Shown here one piece after another: positions 1-10,348 of a stretch of DNA of 32,944 bases. The DNA is taken from the IMG/VR virus record IMGVR_UViG_3300001450_000134, positions 1-32,944 of that record; one strand, written 5' to 3'. Both the position numbers and the translations under genes were made by a program. Each line of letters begins with the position of its first letter. Within the stretch, counting starts at the first letter, position 1. A model generated the notes under the pieces. The model saw only the letters and a list, made by a program, of their open reading frames with translations. It did no database searches and had not been told where the DNA came from. This DNA is from a virus.

Positions 1-3000
1 TAAATGTTGAGCCATATCCAGGAGTAGCTGTGCTTGTAGTACTAGATTTGCTTACAGTATCATGTGTAATTGATATTGTACCAGCGCCTGATTGGTTAGC
101 TGTAAATGTTCCGGAACCACCTAAGACTCCAGTACCTTGAACTGTTAATGTTCCATTACCAATTGAAACTGAACCAGAACCTATGTTTGTAATATGTCCG
201 TGAGTATCTAAAGTAATATCTTGAATAAATGTAGTACCTGAATTATTTACTGAAGCTTGGTTTGATGTATCTGCGTGATTATATGTTATAACATTATTTG
301 AAGCGCTATAGCCAACAGTCATTGATGTTCCAGCCGCAAAAGAAACTCTTTCAGTTTCAGCAATATTTCCTTTATCACTACCACCAACTGTTAAGTTCCA
401 TCCACTGTATGTATCAACAGCAACTCCACCAGCTGCAGTTAAACGCCCTTGAGCATCTACTGTAAATGTTGGAATTTGAGAACCACTACCGTAGTTTCCA
501 GCTGTTACTGCTGTATTACTTAAATTAGCTGTAATTGTATCGCCGCTTCTTACTGTAGCTATACCTGTTCCACCCGAAATTGTAAGTGTATCATTATTAC
601 TATTAGCTGCAGCTGTTCCGCCTGAGTTAGCAGCAATGTTTTTAAATATATTTTGTGATGAACCTTTATCAGTATTTACATATGTTACTGCAAAGCCAGA
701 TACGCTTTCACTTAATCCACTTCCAGCAGTAAATGTTAAATTATCTCCTGAACCAAAATTGGTTCCTTCAACTGAAGGCGTTGCAACGGTAGCGGTAGAA
801 AGAATTAATGAACCATCTGCTTCCCATCTATCAGTTGCAAAGTTATATACAATTGAGTGAGCGCCTGTTACTCCAGCAGCAGCATTACTATGAACTCCTG
901 CAAAAACTTTTGTTTCAAGACCGAATCCGCCAGTTGATGGTTCGGTTGAACCTAAATTGCTACCAGCAAGTATTAAAGTATCTTCTACTTCTAGTGTTGA
1001 TGTATTTAATATTGTATTTGTACCTTGAACTGTTAAGTCACCAGTAACAACTAAGTTATTTCCAATTGTTACGTCATTTGGTAAACCAATTGTAAGAACA
1101 TTATTATTAATACTAGTTTCTACTTCTCCAGAAGAACCATTTACAGCTAGTGTTTCACCTAAATTAATTTGATGAGTTGTGCCCGCTTGAGCATCAATAC
1201 TTATTCCAGTATTACTTAATTTACTGTTGGGTATTGAACCTGCTAATTTACTAGCTGCAATACTTCCAGCCAACATACTATTTTCTACAGACCCTGCTGC
1301 GATAGTTGCTGTTAAAGTAGTATTACCTGTTAAATTTGTTAATGTTGCTGTTCCACTTAAATCTCCGCCTAAAGTAATTTGTGGGTCAGCTGTTAAAGCA
1401 AAATCAAAGTTTTGATTTGTTGAATCCCATGTTACACTAATTCCTGTTTCAGTATTACTTGCAACTAAATCTTCAGCATTATAGAATGTTACGATATCTG
1501 CAGTATTTGCAGAACCGTTTGCGGCCATTCCTTTTAATCTCCATGCTCTTTTAGCATTTGAACTTACTTGTGTTTCGTCCCATTGTAATTCTACATCATG
1601 GTTAGTCATAGAACCGGATGGAGTAATATGGTCTCTATCTACTCTTAATCCCATTGGAGATGAAGTTAAGTTAGCATCTAATTGAACAAAGGCTGAACCT
1701 AAACTTGCAACAGAACCTGCTCCTCCACTAGATAATAATAATGTACCATCTGATAAATCAAGAGTTTTTCCACTACCTATTTTTACGTCTGAATTAACGG
1801 TTTGTTCTGAACCTGATGTTAAGAATAATCTTGCATCGACATCAGTATGTAATTCTGCAATCGCAGTACTTACTGTTGAAGCTGTTGTTCCAAATGCGCC
1901 TGCTGTAATTGTACCAAGCTTGGTATTAATTGTAGCTATATCAGTATCGTTTGAATTTATTTCTCCATGCAATTCGTTAATCGCACCTGTATGAGTATTT
2001 GAACTTGTTCCTAAAGTAGCACTTCCTAATTCTGTATGTAGTTGAGCCAAAGCTCCAGTAATACTATTATTACCTGAAGCAATTGTGGTAATATTAACAT
2101 CACCGATTTCTGTATGTAATTGAGCTAATGCTGCAGTGACGGTAGAAGCAATTGCACTTATATCGGTATTACCTTGTAAAGCGTCTAATTCGTTAATTGC
2201 TGCTACTAAATTACTTGCTGCTGTAGTTAGTGTATAATTACTAGCACTTCCTCTTATTGCAGTTTCTAATTCATTAATTGCAGCAACTACTACTTCACCA
2301 TCATTTGTAGTTCCTAATGCTGTGACATCACCAAGCTCTACTCTAAGTTCTCTTAATCCTGCAGATAAATCTGTAGCTGATAAACCAGTTAAGGACATAT
2401 TACCTATTTGACCTTCGTGTTCTGCAATCGCAGTACTTACAGTTGAAGCTGATGTTCCCATTGCTCCAGATGTAATTGTTCCAAGCTCTGCATCATGTTC
2501 ATTAACTGCAAGAGTTAAACTACCAGCACTGGTTGTTAAATTTTCTACGACACCAACGTCGTCTTGTAATTCGTTAACTGCATCTACTAAACTGGTTGAA
2601 TCTACTACTACAACATGACCTGATGTTGCGCCTGTTATTAATTCTATTAATGTGCCATGACCAGCATCGATTCCAGTTTGAGATGATATTCTTGCAGCAA
2701 CAATACTATTACTACCAAGAGTTAAATTTTTGCTAGTGCTAAATGCTACGCCGTTAGTGGTTTTAAATCTTACTGTATTAGAATCTGCTGATAATAATAC
2801 ACCAGAGAATCCTCCTGTCTGAGTAACAGTTGCGTTTTCTACAAAAGTAGCATGTATTGAAGGTGAACCATTTAGTGTTACTTTTAAAGCATAGTTAGGA
2901 ACTTTAAAATCTGCGGCGGCCAATCCTTGAGTTAATGCTGTACCTTGTTTTGTTACTCTGATAGCGCCAGTCCTATATGACTCTGCAACTCCTGTTGTTT

Positions 3001-3214
3001 TATCAACAGTAATTTCAGGTAATATTTCAAACCTTCCAGCTAATTCAAAGAATTTCTGACCTGATGTGGCTGTAAATGATTCAGTTTTATCTCCTAAATT
3101 ACTACTTAAAAGATTATCATCACCAACGTTTCTTATTGAAAGTTCATTACTTTTCTGTCTAAACTCTTCAAGTGTATTTGATTTTAATGTTCTTACTTCG
3201 TCTCTTATTGCCAT
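1..3214 (-). CDS. Fiber-like virion structural protein, C-terminus beyond the left edge
   Basis: The minus-strand frame starting at the ATG at 3214 showed no stop in the stretches I translated and runs off the window, giving at least 1071 residues. The N-terminus (MAIRDEVRTLKSNTLEEFRQ) is helical and looks like a virion attachment segment. Residues about 210-460 hold some ten degenerate repeats of the type AINELxxxIG or ALAQLHTEIG, a likely trimeric coiled-coil or shaft. Then follow Ser/Thr/Gly-rich beta repeats, an AASKLAGSIPNSKLSNTGI-type segment near residue 655, and a module containing SIVYNFATDRWEADGSL. This composition is typical of long tail-fiber or fiber-connector proteins of marine T4-like phages. 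The start overlaps the stop of the preceding gene (TAATG), so the two are probably coupled. The receptor-binding tip, if present, lies outside the window. Fiber role is inferred from composition and position at the end of the baseplate block. Confidence 0.72.
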   Translation of the reverse strand, partial: MAIRDEVRTLKSNTLEEFRQKSNELSIRNVGDDNLLSSNLGDKTESFTATSGQKFFELAGRFEILPEITVDKTTGVAESYRTGAIRVTKQGTALTQGLAAADFKVPNYALKVTLNGSPSIHATFVENATVTQTGGFSGVLLSADSNTVRFKTTNGVAFSTSKNLTLGSNSIVAARISSQTGIDAGHGTLIELITGATSGHVVVVDSTSLVDAVNELQDDVGVVENLTTSAGSLTLAVNEHDAELGTITSGAMGTSASTVSTAIAEHEGQIGNMSLTGLSATDLSAGLRELRVELGDVTALGTTNDGEVVVAAINELETAIRGSASNYTLTTAASNLVAAINELDALQGNTDISAIASTVTAALAQLHTEIGDVNITTIASGNNSITGALAQLHTELGSATLGTSSNTHTGAINELHGEINSNDTDIATINTKLGTITAGAFGTTASTVSTAIAELHTDVDARLFLTSGSEQTVNSDVKIGSGKTLDLSDGTLLLSSGGAGSVASLGSAFVQLDANLTSSPMGLRVDRDHITPSGSMTNHDVELQWDETQVSSNAKRAWRLKGMAANGSANTADIVTFYNAEDLVASNTETGISVTWDSTNQNFDFALTADPQITLGGDLSGTATLTNLTGNTTLTATIAAGSVENSMLAGSIAASKLAGSIPNSKLSNTGISIDAQAGTTHQINLGETLAVNGSSGEVETSINNNVLTIGLPNDVTIGNNLVVTGDLTVQGTNTILNTSTLEVEDTLILAGSNLGSTEPSTGGFGLETKVFAGVHSNAAAGVTGAHSIVYNFATDRWEADGSLILSTATVATPSVEGTNFGSGDNLTFTAGSGLSESVSGFAVTYVNTDKGSSQNIFKNIAANSGGTAAANSNNDTLTISGGTGIATVRSGDTITANLSNTAVTAGNYGSGSQIPTFTVDAQGRLTAAGGVAVDTYSGWNLTVGGSDKGNIAETERVSFAAGTSMTVGYSASNNVITYNHADTSNQASVNNSGTTFIQDITLDTHGHITNIGSGSVSIGNGTLTVQGTGVLGGSGTFTANQSGAGTISITHDTVSKSSTTSTATPGYGSTF
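1830..2600 (-). repeat. Tandem degenerate AINEL/ALAQLH repeats within the fiber gene
   Basis: The translated minus strand carries about ten copies of a 10-residue core ([A]-[I/L]-x-[E/Q]-[L/H]-x-x-[E/D]-[I/L/V]-G) separated by 15-35 residues. The best preserved long copies are at about 1854-1921 and 2421-2488, exactly 567 bases (189 codons) apart, with near-identical DNA over some 60 bases; both encode LGTIT(A/S)GA(F/M)GT(T/S)ASTVSTAIAE. The frame-preserving spacing suggests internal duplication or recombination within the fiber shaft. Confidence 0.7.
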
Positions 3215-3414
3215 TATTTACTACCTAATTTTTTTATAATCTTTTTAAGCTCTTCTATATCTGATTTCATTGTTTCAATTTCAGATTCTTTTGCTTTAAG
3301 TTTATCAAGTTGGTCTCTTCTTGCAGAAAAGGCCGATGTATTAGTATTTATAACAGCTTGAGTTGCTGTATCTTTTACTAAATCCGGATTTTCTTTTACT
3401 TTTGTCTTTGCCAT
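3214..3414 (-). CDS. Small coiled-coil protein between DUF4815 protein and fiber
   Basis: 66 residues, very rich in Lys and Glu. The C-terminal half (about residues 34-64, from QLDKLKAKESEIETMKSDIE onward) has a clear heptad pattern and should form a coiled coil; there is no signal peptide or membrane segment. The start has an AGGA site 6 bases upstream, and the stop overlaps the fiber start codon (TAATG), so it is translated just before the fiber. A small coiled-coil gene at this spot could be a fiber chaperone or connector, but nothing in the sequence proves it. I do not recognise the family. Confidence 0.7.
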   Translation of the reverse strand: MAKTKVKENPDLVKDTATQAVINTNTSAFSARRDQLDKLKAKESEIETMKSDIEELKKIIKKLGSK

Positions 3415-3422
3415 TTGTTATC

Positions 3423-6400
3423 CTATGTAGCGCATATTGCTCTAAAATCTTTTATTAATGGTGGGTTCGATGTTGATGTCGAACGTAATACTATTTTAAA
3501 TTGTATAGTACCAAAACTACCAATATTTGCTGCAGTTAAAACTGATTCTGTTAAATCATATCTTACTTCAGAAAAAGAACTTTCATTAACTGGTATTGAC
3601 TCGGCTGGAGTTGCTGCTGTAAATGCCACTTCGTTAATATCAGCTGATGAACCACCTTCAAGAGTTCTGTAATATAAATCTACGTTTGAAGCGCCTGGTC
3701 TTAAAACATTTAAAAAGATTGTTGCTGAATCTGCTTCTTCATTAAGTTCTACTCTTTTAGTTATATACCTAGCTAACTCTGCTCCACCCGTTGCTGTAGT
3801 TTCTGAACCACCGCTTGAACTTATAAGGTTTTCTACTGTATGTACTGATGCTCTGTTTAAATCTATTACAGGAGATATTGCTTCATCAGTTGTACTTAAT
3901 ACACATCTTAATTTAAATGATTTAGCACTACCCATTGATGTTGATTCATTAATTGCCGAACCAATAACACTTGGTGCGTCGAATGTAAAGTTTTTATTAA
4001 CAAGTATTTCTCTTTCAGTTTTTGCTTGATAAGCCGTTTCTGTTCCATTAATACTTTTACCAGTATATGTTGTAAGGAAATATCTAACAGAAGTTCCTGG
4101 TAATGTAATATTTGATATTACTGGATATATTAAATCCATGTGTCTATTTTCTGTTGCTGTGACAGCGCTTCCGCCACCTGCTCCGATACCAGCAGCTGAA
4201 TTTGTTGAAACATCTGAACTTCCTGCTGTTATTGTATAACTATCATGAGTAATACTAGAAATAGTACGATTACCATTTATATTTGCAGCCAAAATACCAT
4301 TAGTATCTACAGCTCCAGCAATCGTTACTGTTCCGCCACCATACATTCCATGATTTTTATGTGTGACTGTAATTACACCAGAATTCTGTGTAGTAGCTAA
4401 AGGATTACCACCTAGTTTTTTAGGAGGTACTACATCATTAGTTAACGTTAATGTTGATGATGAACCACTAAATGAAGCTCTGTTTAATTTGAATTTTAAA
4501 TCTTTACTTTGTTCTGGTGTCCATGTTGAAGCATTTGCTGAACTGAAAAATACACCATTATATGGCTGTTTTGTAATTCTTTCAGATGTATTTGTTACGT
4601 CAAATCCGCCCATTTCTGCTATCCATACTTCGTAATCATCTGATTGAGATGTAATTACTATTGCGTATTCTGTATCTTGAGCTAAATAAACTGGATAATC
4701 AAACGCAAAGTTAGTTGCAGTTGCTGCATTTGCATTAGCAAATGTACTTGGGTTTGAAACAATATCAGTTGGATATACAATCTTGTCTGCGCCTGGCACT
4801 ATTCTCTGTGTAGGGAATCCATTTAATGTAGTTCTTATTGTGACTCTTACTGGAATTGTAGTACTTATTGATTTAAAGAATAAGTCAACAGACTTAGCAA
4901 AGATACCACCAGCTTTATCAATAAGAATTGTTTCTGCTACTGGGTCTATCCATTCTGTTGTTTCGCTTACTTGTGTATCAACAAGAGTTCTATCTTGATT
5001 TAATTCTGATTGTACTAATCTTGGTACCTTTGTAGATACTATTCTACTCTCAATAGATTCCATTAATCCTTGAGCATGATACTGAGCTTCGGCGTAGGTA
5101 GTTTCGCTATCTTTATCGTTTGAAGAGCTGTCTGTAAGTCTAAATTCTCTTACACCAGTCTGGAACTTAAGCGCGGCATTTCTTGGTATGATAAACGAAC
5201 CTTCCACTACGCCAGAGCCGTTAGTAATTAAATTGTCACTGGCATTTGCTGCAACTTCTCCTTCATGAGTAACAACTGCTGTTCTTGTTGCAAACTCTAC
5301 AAAAGATGTTTCTTCACAGAAATCAGTAACGTTAACTCCATCAAAGAAAGCATGTACTTTTGTACTTGGCTTCATTAATTGAGCTTTAAAAAATATTTTT
5401 CTTGACCTTATGAATGGTACAAAGTTGACTTCAACAACTCTTGTTCCATCACTTCTTAAAACGGTATCAAATGCAAGTTCAGTACTTAAACCAGTTCTTG
5501 ATTGATTTTGTGTAGTAGTAGTAGTTGTTGTAGTAGTTGATTGATTTCCAAAAGTTCCTCTGAAATTTCCAAATCCGCGGTCAAAATCTTCTCCAAGCCA
5601 CCAAGGTCTTAGACCAGTGTTAAAACCTCCAGCTCCTGTAGTTTGTTCGTCAGTTTCTACTCCAGTCCAATTTGTTTCCCATTCATTCCACACTGTACCT
5701 AATATACCAGCCTCTTCAGCCATTTGTTTAAATTGGTCATATGAAGAAGAATCATCTATTACAACATTTGGCCTTACATCAGTTTCTTTCCATTCGTCTG
5801 AATCAGGAGAAAGCTCCATAGTTCCAGCCCAACTAAATACGTTGTATGGATTTACATTTGAGAATGTTGATGCATAAGGTTGATTAATATAATTAACATC
5901 TGATGCCATTGGCATAGTAGCTAATGAATTTGTTAATGTTGCTGCACCAGAAGTTGAATTACTTTCTGTACTTAATCTTACTAAGTTAACATTTCTTTCA
6001 TCAAATTTTGGTCTTAATATACCATTTGATTTATCGATAGCTGCAGTATAATCTGGATTTCCTGAATCTCCAACTGAATGACTTCTAAATCCATCTACTA
6101 TAAATCCATTTTTTAATCTTGAGAATCCACTACCATCAAACAATTCTACGTCAGCGGCGCTTTGTTCTAATAATGATAGGGATGTATAATATTCTAAGTT
6201 TTTAATTCTTTTATCAAGTGCACCAATATCTTTCATGGTATATCTTGTGTTATTAAGAATTTTTGGTTTAACATCGTCTAAATCATATATGAAAGGTTTT
6301 AAATTTAAGTCATATATACCCATTGCATCATCAGGTGTTTCTGGAGCTTTAGGATTTAAATTTGGTACACCAACTGCTGTTTTAAATTCGCCTTTACGAT

Positions 6401-8711
6401 TAATAAAGACTTTATCAATTCTTGGCATAAAATGTTCTACTTGAGCAATAGGTGCTGAATTTGGTTTAACTGGCTGTGGATTACTTGCGTTTGTTCCTGT
6501 AAAATTATCTGCTCCAGCATCAGCCTTTGTTGGTCTAAAGTCTAAACAATCTAATAAATTAAAGGTTCCTTTAGAACTATTAAATAATACTTTTTTCTTT
6601 CTATCTGCTTCTGGATATGAATCAACTGAGAAATAATCTCCTGATGAATGTGTATAATGGTCAAATGTAACTGTTATATTACCAGCTGGTGTAGGGAATC
6701 CTGGCTTAAGTGTGACTTTACCATTTTGATAAAAATTATCTCTTTGTCCGTTATCTAATATAAATCTATCTGTAATATTTACTGATTGAGCATCAGTAAC
6801 AGATACTATTTTTATAATATCTGATTTATCTAAATTTAATGAACCACCTGAAAGAGCTCCAGCTTTTGTAGCGCCATTAACTCTATTCTTTTGTTTTTGT
6901 AATGTATTTTTTCTTACATCAGCCATTACTTTTAATCTACCAGAACCAGCAGTAACTCCACTAATATTACCAAATGTTAATGACGCTTGGCCATCAGAAC
7001 CCGATGTAATTTGTGGTGTGGTATCAATAACACCAGTACCTAAAGAAGCTGTAATGGAACTTGTATTAACAAAGGTATCTCCGCCAGAAACTGAGATTGA
7101 ATTTGAATTTAAATCAAATAATTGTTTTACTACTATAATAGTATCTGTTGTTGTACTACCTGTTTTTAAAGTTTTAACAGCGGATTGTGGTAATTTAAAT
7201 ACCATGGTATTATTACCAACTTCAAATAGATTACCAGCTGAAGATAAATCACCAATAAAGTTTTGAGTAGTTCCTGTTTGGTTAACACTTCTTACTGAAC
7301 TAAATACATTAGTACCAGACATGTTAATATCAAAAAGATAAAGTCTTAGTTCTGAACTTACAAATTCTAGAGCTCTTGCTCTTGCAGTACCTATAACACT
7401 ACCGCCTTGTCCTGTTGCGCTATGTAAATTAATTGTTGCAAAAGTATTAACATCTGGCATGCCTTTTACAGTTGAAGCTGTTAACTTGACATAGTTTCCT
7501 ACTTGTGCACTTGTTGTAGCAACATTAACTGTATTAGTAGAACTTGCGCTCCTTGGTTTTTCTACTACTAAATTTTTAGTTGTATTGTTTTGAACTCTAA
7601 ATCCTTTTACATAAGCTACTGATGGGTCAATACCTACAACTAATCTATCTTCACCGAATGTAGTGGCTGCACCTGTATTAGCAGCATCTCCATCAGCTAT
7701 AATTTCAGCTGTAGTTTTAAAACCAAAGTTAGTTCCATCGTTTAAATATTCTCTTACATTAAGTTGAAATGGTTCTACAACATAATCACCAGATTCTTCA
7801 AATGTTCTTCTTGCTAATCTTTCTGTTAATTCTGTATCGCCAGTTTTATCTGTTTTATCAACAGCAGCTTTACCATCTTCTATTACAATTAATGTAATAT
7901 AATCATTTTCTGTTCTTGAAGATAAAGCTAAAGGTTCTTTTATAAGTGTTGTACTTATTTTATACCTTTTTGCTCCTGGAGCAGCAGTATTTGGAACACC
8001 TTGTGCGTTATCTAGTAAAGTAGTATCTGTTCCTGATTCAACAACTGATTCTGTGACTTTTAAACCTATAATATAATCTGGTGTGTTTGTATATTTGTCT
8101 AATATTAATGAACCAGCTGGAACATAAGCAAATGTTCCTGATATAAAATATACACCTTCTTCTATATTTACTGTTGAACCTAATCCAGTAGCAGCTGATG
8201 AAACAGCTTTAGCATATCTTACTGGTGAACCATTAGATGTTAATTCTTCTCCGTTCGCAAATACTGAAGTTGTATTATTAGTACCTGAATTAGTATATTT
8301 TACATATAAAGTAGCTGGGTTTGAAGCATCAGCTTTTGCAACTACTTCTAATACTTCAGCGGTGACTCCGCCAGTAGCACCAGTAATTGTAGTACCTACA
8401 AATTCTGATAAATAGTTATCTGCATTTAAACCAGCTCCACCTCCAACAGTACTATTAAATGATGATTCTATTTTTACAAAATCGTATTCTACATTTAATG
8501 TGACTTTACCGTTAACAACTCTTGAACCGTCTTTAAAAGCGTATTGACCATAACGGTCTATTTGAGCTTGTAATGCAGTTTGTAATTGTGTAAGCTCTCT
8601 TGCTTGTACTGCATATCCTGGTCTGAACAGAATTCTATGATAATTCTTTGTTTCATCAAAATCATCAAGTGTGTAATCTGTAAAATTGTGTTTTACTATT
8701 GTTGTTGCCAT
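3423..8711 (-). CDS. Very large virion structural protein with N-terminal DUF4815-type domain
   Basis: 1762 residues. The N-terminus (FRPGYAVQARELTQLQTALQ, residues about 30-50) matches the DUF4815 family of marine T4-like phage structural proteins found downstream of the baseplate wedge genes. Residues about 100-155 carry a small beta module (GTTITGATGGVTAEVLEV ... NGEEL) related to inserts in gp8 and gp53 of this window. A run of nine threonines lies near residue 1062 (DNA 5512-5538) and looks like a flexible linker between an N-terminal baseplate-bound part and a C-terminal beta-rich part with Ser/Gly/Thr-rich repeats. No enzymatic motif is visible. It starts 25 bases after the gp8 stop with only a weak purine stretch as ribosome site. 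A role at the baseplate periphery or as fiber base is inferred from family and position. Confidence 0.8.
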   Translation of the reverse strand: MATTIVKHNFTDYTLDDFDETKNYHRILFRPGYAVQARELTQLQTALQAQIDRYGQYAFKDGSRVVNGKVTLNVEYDFVKIESSFNSTVGGGAGLNADNYLSEFVGTTITGATGGVTAEVLEVVAKADASNPATLYVKYTNSGTNNTTSVFANGEELTSNGSPVRYAKAVSSAATGLGSTVNIEEGVYFISGTFAYVPAGSLILDKYTNTPDYIIGLKVTESVVESGTDTTLLDNAQGVPNTAAPGAKRYKISTTLIKEPLALSSRTENDYITLIVIEDGKAAVDKTDKTGDTELTERLARRTFEESGDYVVEPFQLNVREYLNDGTNFGFKTTAEIIADGDAANTGAATTFGEDRLVVGIDPSVAYVKGFRVQNNTTKNLVVEKPRSASSTNTVNVATTSAQVGNYVKLTASTVKGMPDVNTFATINLHSATGQGGSVIGTARARALEFVSSELRLYLFDINMSGTNVFSSVRSVNQTGTTQNFIGDLSSAGNLFEVGNNTMVFKLPQSAVKTLKTGSTTTDTIIVVKQLFDLNSNSISVSGGDTFVNTSSITASLGTGVIDTTPQITSGSDGQASLTFGNISGVTAGSGRLKVMADVRKNTLQKQKNRVNGATKAGALSGGSLNLDKSDIIKIVSVTDAQSVNITDRFILDNGQRDNFYQNGKVTLKPGFPTPAGNITVTFDHYTHSSGDYFSVDSYPEADRKKKVLFNSSKGTFNLLDCLDFRPTKADAGADNFTGTNASNPQPVKPNSAPIAQVEHFMPRIDKVFINRKGEFKTAVGVPNLNPKAPETPDDAMGIYDLNLKPFIYDLDDVKPKILNNTRYTMKDIGALDKRIKNLEYYTSLSLLEQSAADVELFDGSGFSRLKNGFIVDGFRSHSVGDSGNPDYTAAIDKSNGILRPKFDERNVNLVRLSTESNSTSGAATLTNSLATMPMASDVNYINQPYASTFSNVNPYNVFSWAGTMELSPDSDEWKETDVRPNVVIDDSSSYDQFKQMAEEAGILGTVWNEWETNWTGVETDEQTTGAGGFNTGLRPWWLGEDFDRGFGNFRGTFGNQSTTTTTTTTTQNQSRTGLSTELAFDTVLRSDGTRVVEVNFVPFIRSRKIFFKAQLMKPSTKVHAFFDGVNVTDFCEETSFVEFATRTAVVTHEGEVAANASDNLITNGSGVVEGSFIIPRNAALKFQTGVREFRLTDSSSNDKDSETTYAEAQYHAQGLMESIESRIVSTKVPRLVQSELNQDRTLVDTQVSETTEWIDPVAETILIDKAGGIFAKSVDLFFKSISTTIPVRVTIRTTLNGFPTQRIVPGADKIVYPTDIVSNPSTFANANAATATNFAFDYPVYLAQDTEYAIVITSQSDDYEVWIAEMGGFDVTNTSERITKQPYNGVFFSSANASTWTPEQSKDLKFKLNRASFSGSSSTLTLTNDVVPPKKLGGNPLATTQNSGVITVTHKNHGMYGGGTVTIAGAVDTNGILAANINGNRTISSITHDSYTITAGSSDVSTNSAAGIGAGGGSAVTATENRHMDLIYPVISNITLPGTSVRYFLTTYTGKSINGTETAYQAKTEREILVNKNFTFDAPSVIGSAINESTSMGSAKSFKLRCVLSTTDEAISPVIDLNRASVHTVENLISSSGGSETTATGGAELARYITKRVELNEEADSATIFLNVLRPGASNVDLYYRTLEGGSSADINEVAFTAATPAESIPVNESSFSEVRYDLTESVLTAANIGSFGTIQFKIVLRSTSTSNPPLIKDFRAICAT

Positions 8712-8736
8712 AAATCTCTTCTCTTTCTAATTGATA

Positions 8737-10335
8737 TTAGAATTCAATTATTACTTTAATATCTTCAATCTGTGTTGTTGTTCTGCTAATAGGATTTCTA
8801 TTTTCTAAGAATAATATCTCTCCACTTGCACGGTCTACTTCAGGATTTCCTACTGCATTAGATGTTTCTAATGTATCTGCTTGACTTGATGACTGACCAG
8901 TAACGACTTCGCCATTTACGAAAGCCTTATATCCTGTTTTTGAATTTTGATGGTATCTTAAATAACCATTTGATGTATCTTTTTCTACTACGTAAGCTTG
9001 TGCTCCACCAGCTCCTACAATTAACTCATCAATTGTATAATTAGCTACTGTTGCAGACGAATTAAAGTCTAAATAACTTGTAGCCTTTAAAGTATCTGCT
9101 GTTGCAATATTACCACCCAATGGAGTAGCGTTATAAGCTCTTGGTTCGTTAATTAAAGTAATTTGTCTGAAATCGTTACCTACTGTGATATCACCACCAT
9201 CATTTCCGTCTAGTTTAGAATTAAGAGCTACAAAGAATCCACCAAGTTCTGATACTGGGTCAACTCCATGTCCTGCTTTAGGAGCAATTACTGCTCTTGC
9301 TGTAGCGTCCGAACCAAGGCCACCTGAAATCACGATATCAGCTACTCTATAATTAGTACCTTTGTTTGCAATTGTGATTCCTGTAACCGCATTACCTGCT
9401 ACTGTAACGCCGGCAGTTGTTGTGACTGTTGCTCCGGTACCATCACCTGTTATTGTAACTGCTACGTTAGTATTAGCAGAATATCCTGTTCCACCAGCAG
9501 TAACTTCGATTCTTTCGATACCAGCAGCTGTTGTTGAATCTCTTGAAGCTTTTTGGTTTAAGTATTGAGCATAATCTGCTTCTGATAAAACAGCCTCTGC
9601 AGCTGAATCAGCAGCATAAGCAAAGGTTAATATACCTGATACTGAACCTGATGGAGCTCCACTTAATGTTAATACAGAACCGTTAATAGCTGAAACAGTT
9701 TTAGATGAACCTACATTAGTTCCACTTACTGTCATTCCAACATGTATACCTGGAACAGTTTCTGTTAGTATAATTGTAGCTGTTGTTGAAGCGACTGCTA
9801 CAACAGCGCTTGCTGATAATGAAACAGTTTTAACTGGCATATAACTATTAGTTAAGAATTTTTCTGCGTCTGCGACTGATATCGTATACATATATTTCCA
9901 TGTATATCCATCTGATTCTGCAGTTGGAGCAGTTAATGTTTGAGTTGGCTGAATGCTTGAAGCTCCGCCGCCTGCCTTAATACATTTATAAACTTTAAAT
10001 TCTGATGTAACGATATAGAATGCTTTATCAAATATACTTGCATCATCTGAATCCCATGCAAAGTATGCGCTACCTGATGTCCAAGTATGTCTTGGAACTA
10101 CATGAGCAATGTCAGCAGGTATAATTTTCTTCATACCTATAAGGTTTGCTCTTGCTTCTCCTAACTGGTCTAAGTTATCTGATGGAACAAAAGGAGTTGT
10201 GTCTGTAGTATCAGATGTGGTTAAAGACCATACGTCTGATTTACCTATTGCTACATAGACACTAGAGCCTTCTATTTGCTCTTTAAAATGCGATGCATTT
10301 ACTGTTCTAAAATTTGATGTTATGATTGCTGCCAT
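8737..10335 (-). CDS. 8: Baseplate wedge protein gp8-like
   Basis: 532 residues. The N-terminal half resembles T4-like gp8: MAAIITSNFRTVNASHFKEQ, then YVAIGKSDVW, FKVYKCIKAGGGASS and DGYTWKYMYTISVADAEKFL. gp8 is a dimeric wedge protein that bridges gp6 and gp10 in the T4 baseplate. T4 gp8 has 334 residues; the extra length here is mainly two beta inserts, a GTGY-type repeat (about residues 273-350, GGTGYSANTNVAVTITG) and a VVTGQSSSQA-type module (about 435-488). An AGGA ribosome site precedes the start, and the gene begins 13 bases after the stop of the 945-aa gene. A possible late promoter lies 49 bases upstream inside that gene. Confidence 0.85.
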   Translation of the reverse strand: MAAIITSNFRTVNASHFKEQIEGSSVYVAIGKSDVWSLTTSDTTDTTPFVPSDNLDQLGEARANLIGMKKIIPADIAHVVPRHTWTSGSAYFAWDSDDASIFDKAFYIVTSEFKVYKCIKAGGGASSIQPTQTLTAPTAESDGYTWKYMYTISVADAEKFLTNSYMPVKTVSLSASAVVAVASTTATIILTETVPGIHVGMTVSGTNVGSSKTVSAINGSVLTLSGAPSGSVSGILTFAYAADSAAEAVLSEADYAQYLNQKASRDSTTAAGIERIEVTAGGTGYSANTNVAVTITGDGTGATVTTTAGVTVAGNAVTGITIANKGTNYRVADIVISGGLGSDATARAVIAPKAGHGVDPVSELGGFFVALNSKLDGNDGGDITVGNDFRQITLINEPRAYNATPLGGNIATADTLKATSYLDFNSSATVANYTIDELIVGAGGAQAYVVEKDTSNGYLRYHQNSKTGYKAFVNGEVVTGQSSSQADTLETSNAVGNPEVDRASGEILFLENRNPISRTTTQIEDIKVIIEF

Positions 10336-10348
10336 TCTTCTATCCTGG

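Noticed and set aside
636-1415. Plus-strand open frames at 636-860, 808-1047 and 1227-1415
   Set aside because: They lie opposite the fiber gene, are composed of low-complexity Leu/Val/Pro-rich sequence mirrored from Ser/Thr/Gly repeats, and have no ribosome sites.
3345-3352. Minus-strand TATAAATA inside the 66-aa gene as a late promoter for the fiber gene
   Set aside because: The octamer is expected several times by chance in DNA of this composition; it lies 130 bases from the fiber start, with no further support. A similar in-gene copy at 10510-10517 was also set aside.
3415-7266. Plus-strand open frames opposite the DUF4815 gene
   Set aside because: Antisense shadows of a well supported long gene, without Shine-Dalgarno or recognisable motifs.
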